Part shown: one piece after another, positions 37,695 through 48,754 of the stretch
How positions within the stretch are numbered: the stretch's first letter is position 1
Layout: each line of letters opens with the position of its first letter
Source of the DNA: Sepiola atlantica
Lineage: Eukaryota; Mollusca; Cephalopoda; Sepiida; Sepiolidae
DNA length: 64,000 nucleotides
Reading direction: 5' to 3'
NCBI GenBank assembly: GCA_963556195.1
Contig: CAUVYP010000262.1
Span: forward strand, 1,678,201-1,742,200
Notes under the pieces: generated by a model
What the model saw: only the letters and a program-made list of their open reading frames with translations
Told to the model about the DNA's origin: nothing
Databases searched by the model: none
Program-made: the position numbers and the translations under genes

Positions 37695-37968
37695 GCGCAG
37701 ATAGATGTGGTACTTTTTATAGAAATATGTCATACTATTGACATGGGCAACGTAGGAGAAATGGTGGGGAAGAAGCATCTTGTGCAAAAGGCAAAATTAG
37801 AAAGTAGCGGTGAAATGGTGCGACCAGGGAAGAGAAAGGTAGAAAGGTAAGGAGACGGCTATAGAAGAGGGGGAGAAATAGAAGTTTGAATATAAAGATG
37901 TTACACACGCGATTTTTCTTCAATTATATGTCATTATGACCCCGAGCAACGCCGGGTAGCCCCGCTAG
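37695..37968 (+). mobile_element. Helitron G 3' terminal module with hairpin and CTAG
   Basis: A conserved ~270-bp end: aggcgcagatag, ggtactttttatagaaatat, gttacacacgcgatttttct, hairpin ACCCCG-loop-CGGGT (37939-37957), then CTAG at 37965-37968 followed by T. The same module in reverse ends B, C, D and E. A minus-strand ORF across it is conserved only because the terminus is conserved. Confidence 0.85.
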
Positions 37969-39626
37969 TCATTAATAAATGTCACAGGTAACTTGGAAAT
38001 TCTGTTTTATCGGCTACGGTAACTTTTATTTGTTGTATATTTGTTTTGTTTTTTGCGTTTTCGTTTGAGTGCTATTGTAAAAGATACCCAATTTTATTTT
38101 TGGGGGGAGGGCGGTTAGGGTTAGTGTTAATTAAATAAATAACCCCCAAATAATAAATTGGCTAAATTTCTACGTATTTTTATTAAGTAAAAAAAATCCC
38201 CCCACAAAATCTAAATTGCCTAAATATCTACGTTTGGGTATATGTTACGACGCTCAGCAGAGTCGCGAACGGGGTCCAAAAAAAGAACGAGAAAGGGTTT
38301 AAAAGCATAAATTTGCAACAAGTGAAGTTGACCTGCGACGAGAATAGATATTTTTCTATTTACCTATGTAATTTGTTTTTATTTTTACGTATTATAAATG
38401 GGTTTTTATTAGATGTAAAAAAAAATGTATTGTTTTTTTCCCAAAGGCTTGCACAAAATTCAAGATGGCGCTTAGCTTCGAATAACTTCAGGCTGAAAAA
38501 AGAGTAAAATAAAAAAAAAATGACTTACTGTATAACTAACACTAAGTCCAGGGAGCTTGCCACTCTGACTTCGGGTTAGTGGTAGGGTAGGTCATTTCGT
38601 TTTAATTATTTTTTAAGTAATCAAGCCTCGCCAACAACAGAGGACCAAGCTGCTATTTTGAACAAAATCTTATTTTGAAATAAAATAAAAATTGAAGTTT
38701 CTCAATTTTTTAAGTATACAGGTCGGTAGAAAATTTTATTTTCTCTGCTGTTACTATACTGCATGGTACGATAGTAAAGATGTGTCAGCCATTCGTTATT
38801 ATTAATCCATTGATAAAAAAAAATGGCTGACATGTCATGACTCTTGACACTTATTAGAAACTAATTTTGAAGCCTTTAGATTGAAACTTGTTGAATAGAG
38901 AGTAGTTTCTGGATTGAATTAAAGTTTAAAGATCAAGTATTCTAGTCCATAAATTAAAGAAGGAACTACCAACTCAGATTCATTGAATTTTTGGTACTTG
39001 TAATGAAGAGGTACCCAAATGAGGCAGACATTTTTTCACAGATAGTTTTGTCCTGTTTTTTGTAGCAGTGACAATTTAAAGTTGTCCTTTTAAAATTATG
39101 CCATGCAAAATATTTTTGTACATAGAAGCACCATTTTTTTCTGAAAGTTTTTTCAGCATTTTTAGAGGGGAGGGATACTTGGGGTTTTTTTTTAACCTTA
39201 ACCTAATCTAGTGTTTGTATTCGACAAAAAAAAAGCATATAAAAAATTATATGCTTTTTTTTTTTTCAAATACAAAAACTAGGTTATGGTTCATAAAAAA
39301 AACCCAACTATCCCTCCCCCCAAAAAAATGCTGAAAAAACTTCCAAAAAAATGGCGCTTTCTATACATGGAAAATGCAATCCCAAAGGAAAACTCTTGTT
39401 TATACTTACTTCTTTTTGCCTGATACGTATCCTCAGCAAAAATTATGAAAAATGATCGATTAGAATTTTAATTAAAAGTAAACATCGGTTTCATCTTATT
39501 TTACTGACTGCCATTGATTTATTACTTGTTAATGACAGACTGACTTATCGACACCTGAATTTCGTGTTTTTCGCTCAAATCAATGGCGGAACACTAAAAA
39601 ACGATATAACTGATTTTTATTTTTAA
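37969..39626. other. Spacer between plus- and minus-strand Helitrons, no gene seen
   Basis: AT-rich host or older repeat DNA. It contains an inverted pair tgtcagccatt / aatggctgaca (38783-38793 and 38822-38832) and a long foldback (next entry). Bases 38160-38240 resemble 3535-3590 inverted. Confidence 0.55.
39118..39373. mobile_element. Long foldback (inverted repeat) with ~125-bp arms
   Basis: Arms at about 39118-39242 and 39247-39373 pair through agcatataa/ttatatgct, aacctaatctag/ctaggttatggtt, ggggagggata/tatccctcccc and ttttttcagcattttt/aaaaaaatgctgaaaaaa around a 4-nt loop at 39243-39246. Weaker outward similarity may extend the arms towards 38960 and 39440. No coding sequence is present. 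It is a MITE/foldback-like element of unknown family. Confidence 0.75.
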
Positions 39627-42322
39627 TTAGCAGGGCTACCCGGCGTTGCTCAGGTTATAAAATAGAAGAAAAATCGCGTGTGTAACATCTTTATATTCAA
39701 ACTTCTATTTCTCTCCCTTTCTCTATAGTCGTCTCTTTATCTTTCTACTTTTCTCTTCTCTGGTCGCCCAATTTCCCAGCTACTTTCTCATTTTGCCTTT
39801 TGCGAAAGCTGTTTCTTCCCCACCATTCCTCTTACATTAGCCAGGGCAAAAGTATGACATATTTCTATAAAAAGTACCACCTCTGTCTGCGCCTTCTATA
39901 TAGGTACATAATATATAAGTACCTATCGCCACTCTGGTGTGAATGCTAAATCCGTATCTATTGTCGCCCAGGTGCGCATGGTATCTACGTACTTATCGCC
40001 ATCCCTGTTCACATGCTATATACGTACCTATTACAGCCCCGGTGCGCATACTATATATGTACCTATTGGCGTTGCACGGGGATCACTTCTTCAGTCGCCG
40101 TCCTTCAACAGTTGCCAGGAGCAAAAGATGTCACGTACATGGTTGCCAATTCACCCTGGCTACACTATCTCCGGCCTCCCTTAAACTCTGCACTACCTCT
40201 CCATTCCCTGGAGTAAAAATGTAACATTTCTATTAAAAGTACCATATTTGTCTTCATTATTAATGTTAATAAGGGTGTTTGTTTATTTACTTCTTCATGT
40301 CCGTGTATGTTAGATAAAATAACCTAGGTCGATCAGGCCCCTCTGACAGCAGTCTTTGTTAATGATAATAATGGTGTCTATTTACATCTTTCATGTTTGT
40401 GTATGTTAGATGAAATAACCTAGGTCGATCACCGATTAAATATTTTATATGAATATAATAAATGCTATCAATGGGGAAGAATAATTTTTTCTTTTAAATT
40501 CACCGATCGAGACGTTATTTTATATGAATATAAATAATAGTGCTAACTTCCTATACCATTCTACTCAGACTCCGTAATATACCATTAGCGTTGAACTCCA
40601 GGCCTTGACTCCTTCCTGAACATCAGGCTCTGACTCCTACCCGAACAATTAGGACCTGACTACTTCCTGAAGAGCTGGCTCCGACTCCTTCTTGAACCTC
40701 AGGGTGACTCTTTCATATACTGCAAGCTCTGAATCTTTTCTGAACATGTAGGTTTGACTGTTTTTTCTCAAAACTATACTCCTTCCCCAACATCAGTTTT
40801 TTTTTTTAATCCTGTGCAATGGTGTGTATAATAAACACACCTGCTCTATCTAGGATATTGAACTCTATTTGATTAAACACTCGTTCTACATAGGATAATG
40901 AGCACTTTTAAAATTAAGGAGGCCAAGAGAGCACTATCACAATCAAGCGCCTAGAACTTGTTAAATTTCAATGTAAAAAAATGCTGACTGATTTGCTATT
41001 CTCTTTTACTGGATAACATTAAAAGCAGTGTTTAATTATTGATAACATTAAAGGGAAAATGCCAATGTTACCTTACTGTAAAGAATTTACTGTTTTATGT
41101 TAACCTTCCACTAACCTTGCTCAGCAACAAATGTCTTAGCTGGGTTATTTAACATATATATATATTAATTTTTTTTCATGTGTTAGAACAATGATGACCG
41201 ACGACTCTCTTTCCCACACTTCTGATGGTCTTGTGTCTAATTTGTGTTATGAGTAAATGTGGTATTGTGGTGACTAACATTCTAGTTATAGTAGGATATA
41301 CATTTTTATTACTTTAGAACACTTTTGAAAGCCTTGTTTTGAATGTAATTTTTTCAGATTTTCTGCAAGTAAATAATTCAAAGTTTAGTATTTGTTCAGA
41401 TGTATGCTACAACCCTTAATTGGTAACTGAAGTCGGTACCAGTCTAAGTGTTTGGTCAACGTCCGTAAAAACTAAAAAGAATGAAAGTTTACAACTTGTT
41501 CAATAAAGCAAAAAGCAAATATAAGGTTATGAGTAAATGTGGTATTGTGGTGAATGATCATTCTAGTTAAAAGTAGAATAGACCGAATTTACAGAATGCT
41601 GCTGTATTTAGGGTAATGAACATTTACAGATTAAGTGTTACACTGTTCTATCTAACATGTTGAACAGTTGCTGATTTAGTATATATCCATTAGTAAATTA
41701 CACACATGCTCTCTCTAGGATATTATGCACTGTTAGATTCACCATAAGACATACTAAGAGTCACACTATATTTGCTCTATCTAGAGTATTAAATACATCC
41801 GCATTCAGCATTTACTCTGTTTTGAGTGTCCTACTGCATTATTGCACACATCTGTTGCATCTAGGGAACTGATCAGTGTTTTCTACAACATGTATAACAT
41901 TTAGAAAGTGTCCTAGTGCAGTAAAGATTTATTGCTCCTGAGTTTGTTTCAGATTATAAACCTAGGCATGAACAACAAAACAATAGTCAAAAAGTGTGCT
42001 TAACATATTTATGAAAAATGATTAGTTTATTGCTCAATATATTGGAACACATTTATTTTAAGTTTGTTCACCACTTTCAAGCAAGAATATAATGAAACAA
42101 AAACAATTTTATATTTAAATGGGTGATTTTTATTTTAATGTGTCTTTTGAGAATGTGTAATTGCATCGAAAGATAAAAATACAAATTTAAAAAAGGAACT
42201 GCAGCACTTAATGATATCAATCACAGAAACACATTGTTCAACCGTGATGTTTTAGTAATAAAACGTTTTTTTAACCGTCCTCATTTTGATTATTTGTAAT
42301 AAGATTTTTGCTATAGTCTTCA
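39627..42322 (-). repeat. 2.7-kb 3' portion of Helitron B, duplicated in E
   Basis: The segment matches 59765-62496 throughout, with few substitutions and small indels. It includes about five degenerate 35-bp units (39890-40070), a short duplication with cctaggtcgatc (about 40296-40435), a degenerate ~30-bp 'tgactccttcctgaacatca' repeat (40590-40800) and scattered 'ctctatctaggatattg' motifs. The similarity stops at 42322 because element F is inserted there in the other copy. Confidence 0.9.
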
Positions 42323-43602
42323 TTTTATATAAAAGAATATAAAAATAAATTTCAAGCTACATTGTCATCATCGAAATCTCCAGTTTGATTGTGTGGTTAA
42401 TGAAACTAAGTAGGCAAATTCACTTAAATGAAAGATGTAATTGGGAAAAACAACCAAATTGTCTGAAATGGAAGATGAAATTAGAAAATATATTATTCAA
42501 TTGAATGAGTACAGTAATCAAAATGATGTGGCTAAAAATGTACATCATTAATAATCACTTTTTAAAACTCAAAATATGAAAGTATTGAAATGTTTGTGTT
42601 AAGTTCTTATTAGTGACTTGTTATCATCAAGAATCCACCCCAAAGAGTGTTCTTTCTTTTGTGATTTTGAGGAATAGGTAATTAAAAACATGACAGCTAT
42701 GACATAGTTAGGATGCAAGCACTTCCGACTATAAACAGAGAAAGGTGAATCAATTTCCAATACTTCTACACAATAGTAATTGAGCCAAACTGAATTTGCA
42801 ACATAAAACTTAGTTCATGGTTAGGTTAGGGTCAGTTTAGGTTAGGGTAAAAACCAAATTAAAAAAGTTTGGTTAATATTGTGTAGACTGTTCGGTAAAG
42901 TTCATTCATATTAGCCTGTAAGGGAAGTGTTCGGTGAAAATTGGAATTAATGATAAAAGTGCTGACATTTTCTTGGATACCTATTCCTAAAAAATAGTTT
43001 TTCTTTTGAAAAAAACACTCCATGGATCACCTGTGCCACCCTCCATGAAACTGTAAACTAATGTTATTCTTCAGAGACTTGGTACACAATGTTATTGCAG
43101 GAACAGAGTCCTTCGTTTGTGATGATCAGTGATCTTTTTTTTGTTACTAATCATACATCAAACTAAAGTCATGTATTAAAAAGAAATTGTTCATAACGAT
43201 TACACACACACACACAAAATAACTGAAGCAGTGAGTCCTGTGTTTATAAGAATAAATGGTGTCTATTAATCCATGCATAAGGTAATGGGTAGTCTGAATT
43301 TCTCTTAATTCAAATTGTGGTAAAGCCGGACTCTGATAATCAAATCTGAAGGAAAGAAAGCATCAAATATATAGAACATAAAGGAATGTATTTAAAAGGT
43401 GTTCTGAATTGTGAATAGAAAAGGATAAAATGCAGTTTGTTTAAAAATAGATAGTTTTGTAGTAAAAGATATAAAATTACAAAGAACAAATGCTGTACTC
43501 TATTGAAAAAGGCTGCTTCAATTGAGATTTTCTGGTACTGGGGGGTCTCAGTCTGTTAAGCAATTCCAAACTGAAACAGAACTAAGATATTGTTTAGTAG
43601 TA
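42323..43602. other. AT-rich interior of Helitron B, no gene seen
   Basis: No frame or motif recognised apart from a (ca)n tract near 43203-43217 and ggttaggttaggg-like telomere-type repeats near 42820-42850. Confidence 0.5.
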
Positions 43603-43925
43603 AAATAGCTTGGCCTTTTGGCTAAGATCAAAGTGTAGTATCTGTTCCGATGGATACTGCACCCCATAAACTGGTATCGTCTTGGCCTTCGAGGCTTGAT
43701 TTACACCGGTCTATGGGTCTGTCCTGTGCAGTTCTAGGAGGTCCACCTTCCCAGGCTTTGCCTCCCCTCTTTGGGGAGGAGTAAGTTTATTGCTTACTGT
43801 CTGAGGCGCCCCTACCGGGGGATGCCCAGGCAATTTTTAAACCCCACTTTCCCGACCCGACCTTGGGTCACATCTTACTTGTGGGAGTAAGATAAAAACT
43901 GGCCTTGTGCCTAACTCCTGGAGAG
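43603..43925 (+). mobile_element. SINE with U2 snRNA-derived head
   Basis: gcttggccttttggctaaga + tcaaagtgtagtatctgttc (43608-43647) reproduces the first ~40 nt of U2 snRNA with one inserted A and slight changes at the start. The body then follows the family seen at 6122-6365 and 1690-1895: ctggtatcgtcttggcc, ccggtctatgggtctgtcct, gcagttctaggaggt, ctctttggggaggagtaag. SINEs with snRNA-derived heads are an established but uncommon class. It is antisense to the Helitron B helicase. Confidence 0.75.
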
Positions 43926-45002
43926 GAGTAAATCAATACTCTAGTGTAAATTTGTGTTGACGTTTTCCTTTGTGTAACTTTCTAATAGGAGATGTATTTA
44001 CTATTGCCCGTTGGGTAAGGTGCCTTACTATATTCACGAGGGAATCTCAATGGGACTATACAGTCATTTCACTTCTCACCATTGTTTTCATTAAGTTTCA
44101 GTGCTAATAGTTTTCAAACATTTAGTTAGAAAGTGAAAATTATTATAAAAAAAAGAATGTGCACCAAAAAAGTAAACAATAATATTTTCTCTGATAATGA
44201 CTGTTTTCCCCTATCTGTCCGGCTGTCTCCCTTGCTTCATCTGTGTTCATGGTTTGGTTTATATCATGTAGCAGTATTTATATGGGGTTGCATAGTTAAT
44301 AGAATAATAAATATGCTGTTTATTGAATGTAATATCGACAAAATAATAGAATAAATAGCAAGCAAATAAAAATACTTGTTCGAAAAAAAATAGTTGAAGA
44401 ATACATTACCAGAGCCTCGTTAGCCAGGGTTATACAGAGTGAAACGGGCTATAAGAACTGGTGTAAAGTTACATTCATAACCACCTAAGCATTTACACTG
44501 TTTTACCCTGTTACCACCTCCCAGGACGGGGACCAGAGATTGGATTTTGGGAGGCATGTTTGGATGTTAAGCGACCAAAACCATGTTCTTTTAGTCAATT
44601 CTCAACTCTGTCATTCATTTGTATGTTATTCTCAACTCTGGGGGAGCTGTCATTCATTTGTATGTTATTCTCAACTCTGGGGGAGCTGTCATTCATTTGT
44701 AAGTCATTTAAATTGGTGATATTTTGCTGAAATCGAATACTGAAATAAATAAAAGTAAAAAAACAGTATCAGAATATGTGTGAAAAAGTTTAAAGAAAGA
44801 TTTTTTTTAAATGTGTTAATCTTCATGAATAAGAATTATTTTATAACTTTGGATGAGTTGGAATATGTTTTCTTTATGTATGTAGCGTATTTAAAAATAT
44901 CAGTAAGCAGTAATATGAAAATGTAGTTCCTATGAAAAAACATATTTCAAATAAGCTTTCCATTTATATTTGTCGATCTCATTTGTCTGTTCAGTTATAT
45001 TT
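43926..45002. other. Non-coding DNA downstream of the helicase relic
   Basis: AT-rich. It contains three 39-bp copies of tcattcatttgtatgttatt + ctcaactctgggggagctg at 44599-44700. A 73-aa plus-strand ORF has no recognisable feature. Confidence 0.5.
44599..44700. repeat. 39-bp tandem triplication
   Basis: tcattcatttg starts at 44611, 44650 and 44689, an exact 39-bp period. The first unit lacks the gggggagct segment. Confidence 0.9.
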
Positions 45003-46751
45003 TCAGGTTAATGCCTCAGAGTACACAATGTTTGTGGTTTTTCCCTCAGGTGCCAGAATGAAGAGATTATCAGGAGTTCCAACTCTTGAAAGACCAACAT
45101 ATAGCTGGCCATGCGAAAAAACAGGGTTTGATAGATTCAGACCAACGACTTTCAGTGATTGTCCTTGTGATTTATTAATGGTCATGGCAAAGCTGAGTCG
45201 GATCGGAAATTGTAGCCTTTCAAATTCAAATGGCAAGTCAGTTGGTCTCATTGGTATTCTTGGTATGAAGCAGTTTACTCCTGCATATTTTCCAGACATA
45301 ATTGTTGCTTCTACGACATGGTGCATCATACTTTTTATGATGAGTCTCGTGCCATTGCAGAGTTTTGGTGGATCGAGATTACGAAGCAGTATGATTGGTG
45401 CTCCAAGCTTCAGTAACAGAGTATGTGGAGGAGTTCCTGGTGGTTAGAGACTGTTAAGAAACTCCGTGGAATAATTCACGGTTTCTTCCTGCGAACAAAC
45501 AGTATCAACAGAAATATATGACTTGCTTTCTCCGGGTAACATATTCAGAAGCATGAGATTCATTTCTTTCACAGAGTCATTTGTTGGTGCTAAAATCGCT
45601 CGATCACAGAGCCAATTGCTATCAGTGTGCTCGTTATGAATTTCTGGAAATATTTTAGCAATCAATTCTTGTTCTGTTTCAATTGTTTGAAAGGGTAAAT
45701 GAATTTGGTTATTGGAGTCACTATCCAGGAGTCCATTCCCCACTTGTATAAGTTGTGTCGCAAATTCACCAGCAGCATTATCAGCATGTAAATGCACTCA
45801 CATATTAAGCGTCAAACTCATTTTCTTAATGTGATGCCATAGATAGGATTTTTTCAGACAGGCATTGATCTGATCAGCCCTTGTTCCTCGAGGTATAATA
45901 GGAAGGGTTTGTCTAAAATCCCCAGCAAAGACCAATGTGACTCCTCCCATGATTGTTGTGCTGTCTTTTAAATCCTGTAACGTACAATCTAACGCTTCCA
46001 TTGCTCTTTTATGGCTCATTGTTGCTTCATCCCAGATTATTAATTTACAAAGTTGTAATAGTTTAGCCTTGGCTGAATTTTTTTTAATGTTACACATCGG
46101 TTTTTCCTGTCGTGCGAGGTCTAGTGGTAGAGAAAACATCGAGTGAGCAGTTCTACCACCATCAAGAAGTGTTGCTGCAATCCCACTTGATGCCACTGCA
46201 AGGGCAATATTCTTAGTGTGGCAGACTTTTGCAAGCAGTAGGTTTAAGAGGAAAGTTTTGCCTGTTCCACCCGGAGCATTAATGAAGAATTTTTCTCCTT
46301 TGTCATTAATAATGCTTTCCAAAATGCTGTGATAAATATTCCTCTGGTCATCCACAAGTCGCGGTTCGTTTTCCTTGATGAATTAATCACATGCATGAGA
46401 ATCATAAGATGTTTCCTAATGTATTGTATAGTTTACATCCATTATTCCAGTAGGCTCTGGCATTCCACAATCACTTAACGTACGATTAAGAGCCTGGACT
46501 CGACAGGATAGGTCAGTTAGAGATTGGTTATAAATTTCGGGGGGAAATGTAATCGACATATTATCATGTTGCAGTCTTGCTTGATTGAGAAAGTCTTCAG
46601 ACATATCATTTTTGCAATTATCCCAGAGAATATTTGGCTGATCAATCTCACAGGCAAACAACTGTCTTAGCTGACTGGCTACTCGTGAAACTGATATGGC
46701 ACGTGTTGCTGAAAATGATCTTCCATACGATGATGAGGATTTCCTGTGCAT
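45003..46751 (-). pseudogene. Helitron PIF1-type helicase, 3' part, four in-frame stops
   Basis: All four open segments (46751-46416, 46355-45798, 45797-45444, 45329-45003) lie in one continuous minus-strand frame of 583 codons with no frameshift, broken by TAG (46418-46416), TAA (46385-46383), TGA (45800-45798) and TAA (45446-45444). Counting codons from 46751, the SF1B/PIF1 motifs appear in order: Walker A APGGTGKT (159-166), motif Ia ASSGIAATLLDGGRTAHS (187-204), Walker B IIWDEATM with DE at 241-242, FAGDFRQTLPII (from about 275), LAPTN, motif [11 protein letters not shown] (from 524), and motif VI YVGLSRV (551-557). The family is known to unwind DNA for rolling-circle transposition, fused to an HUH Rep nuclease. 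Here the Rep part and the first part of the helicase are missing, because an upstream stop sits just before 46751. The helicase strand agrees with the orientation of element B. It is clearly dead. Confidence 0.93.
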
Positions 46752-48750
46752 TTTTTATTAAAAGTTGAATTCAAAAAAGTAAAAGCAAATAAAACAAAGC
46801 AAGTTAATTAAAAGAATTGTAAGTAAATGTTAAATTAAATAATAACTTGTAAAATATTCAAAATATGAGATTATTATACAATAAAAGGAAACAAAGAACC
46901 TGTAGGTGTAAATGACTCAACTGAGTCGATAAACTGTAACATAAAAACAATGTAAATTACTGAAACAAATAAAAGTAGATGTTAATAATAAGTAAAGATA
47001 GAATCTGAATACGTATTTCTTTGTTATTCACTTGTATCAACGATCACCGAGGTTTTCAACTGCAGTGGAAAAAAAGGAAAAGATAATTAAAACGAAATTT
47101 TTTTTTTCTCGCAAAAAATGTGTCAAATAATATGATAATTATATATTTCAGTATTCCTTGTTTTTAAAATGGTAAATATCCATCTGAAAGAAATAGATAT
47201 TGTAATGTCAACTGTAATAAAAATTTGCAACTATGTATTCGCACAAATTAGGTGCAGTTGTATTTGCTATTTTATGGGGTCTTGGAAAATTAGGTACTGG
47301 AAAATTAAGCATGTGAAAATCGTGGACTTTATGCAAGGTAGGAAAATTAGAGACCTATGGAATAAATATCAATCAAAAATGCATTTCACCATCGTTCTTC
47401 ATGCAGATTTTGGTGGGAGGCACCTCCACCTCATTTTTACTTTATCATTAAAATGTCTTTCTTTTTTATCTGAATCAGTAAATGAGAAATCCTTCTAGAA
47501 GGAGGCAATTTTTACTTTTGTTCCAATCCAGAATACCACCGTTTCAGGAGCTAGATTTTCCCTACATTGAAACCGACATAGTTTATTATTATGACCTCGT
47601 GGAGAGGCAAGTAAAATCGGGCAAATTGTTCCCCTATTTTTTTATTTGCAATTTTCGGCGTTCTTTTTTTTAATGATAAGCTAAACTGCAGAAGAACCCT
47701 GAAATAGATTCGGTTTCATTTAAGTATAAGCATGCGAAAATAAATGTAAAATTTTATTAAAGTATTGAAATGTTAGTTTATGTTTTTCATACAAGTGCGA
47801 ACACTTAAATAATGAATATATGTTTCTAGACATCTCAAAGAAGATGAAACAGCCAACCGCTAAATGTAAGACGGGCAGACGATAATAGAAGATGAAGAAA
47901 TTCAAAGAAAAAAATATAGATAAAAACCGGACAAACTTTAGATGAAGAATTGTAAATAAATATATTAAATTTTTTTTTTGGGGGGGGGGGATGAACCATT
48001 GTCAGTCAAATGTGTACATGTAAGTGTTTTGATTTATTTGTGAAAAAAATGTTTTAAATGGGGTGGGTTGGTACAATTTTGTCAATAGAAAAAGACAGTA
48101 CATATAAAAAAAAATATTACATATTTACTATTTTGGTTGGTTTTATGCTAAAACATAAAAGCACCCAAACAAATAAATAAATAATGTATTTTTATAATGA
48201 AATAACTGTTTGTTTTTATTTTGTAGTAAATAAATATTGAAAAGAATATTGGATTTAATTTCAAAATTTAATGTTTTTGGATAAGAAATTTGGTGCTTAT
48301 CCATTTAGCAGATACTTTTGAAAAAAAAAAACAACAAAAAAAAAACCTGAAAAAATACCTATTGATGTACATATTTTTCACGGGCTGTATATATCCTATA
48401 CCAAAAAGCAAGTAAATGAATCAAGTGAAAAAAAAGTGGAGAAAAAAAGCTAAAATTCTTGACGAGTCGATATAGAAAACATTTTAATTAGTTTTTAGCT
48501 GTAAAAGTACCGAAAATATATCTAAACTAAAACTGTTGAAATGGAAAGTGAAATACATGTTTTCAAATGAAATGCATTACTTTTAGACTTGAAAAATTTA
48601 CAATGATTAAATGTTTAACGCAATTACACGCATTGAAAAATTAGGCGCAATCTGATGACAGAGAGAGAGAGAGCAGGTGGGGGATGGAGAGGAAGAGATA
48701 GGAGGGAGAGGAGAATCAACAGGTTATAACTTTCTTCCTCATTTCTAAAC
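46752..48750. other. Interior of Helitron B upstream of the helicase, no Rep found
   Basis: This is where a RepHel gene should continue 5'. I found no HUH (HxH plus YxxxY) frame on the minus strand. It holds short ORFs only, a T10G10 tract near 47970-47990, and a (ga)n tract at about 48660-48674. Confidence 0.5.
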
Positions 48751-48754
48751 TAAA

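Larger units (their letters stand above)
4407..37968 (+). mobile_element. Helitron G, giant (33.6 kb) minisatellite-filled element
   Basis: The 5' end is TCTATTATATAAACGTCACC at 4407, preceded by A. The nearest plus-strand 3' end carries a hairpin at 37939-37957, a 7-nt spacer and CTAG (37965-37968), followed by T. This is the canonical Helitron terminus, and target-site context A^T is kept. The interior holds no Rep or helicase sequence. In order it has the 5' module, a 51-bp repeat, a U2-like repeat, a SINE, a 'gcttctac' repeat, a 35-bp repeat, the 27-kb 21-bp satellite, an 80-bp repeat, a 'gcttctaaag' repeat, the G-rich repeat, the 35-bp repeat again, and the 3' terminus. Two 35-bp blocks suggest that parts of a second element (perhaps A) were merged in. 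Both boundaries are seen directly; pairing them as one element is inference. Confidence 0.6.

Noticed and set aside
27..37968. Helitron A (5' at 27) ending at the 37968 CTAG
   Set aside because: The expected right flank ttttatataaaag is absent after 37968, and a closer 5' end with an A^T context exists at 4407.
42820..42850. ggttaggttagggt-like sequence as an interstitial telomere
   Set aside because: Only a few imperfect units; too short and mixed.
43603..43650. Functional U2 snRNA gene
   Set aside because: Only the first ~40 nt match; the branch, Sm-site and terminal stem-loop region is replaced by the SINE body.
44932..45447. 171-aa plus-strand ORF
   Set aside because: It is the antisense shadow of the helicase pseudogene.
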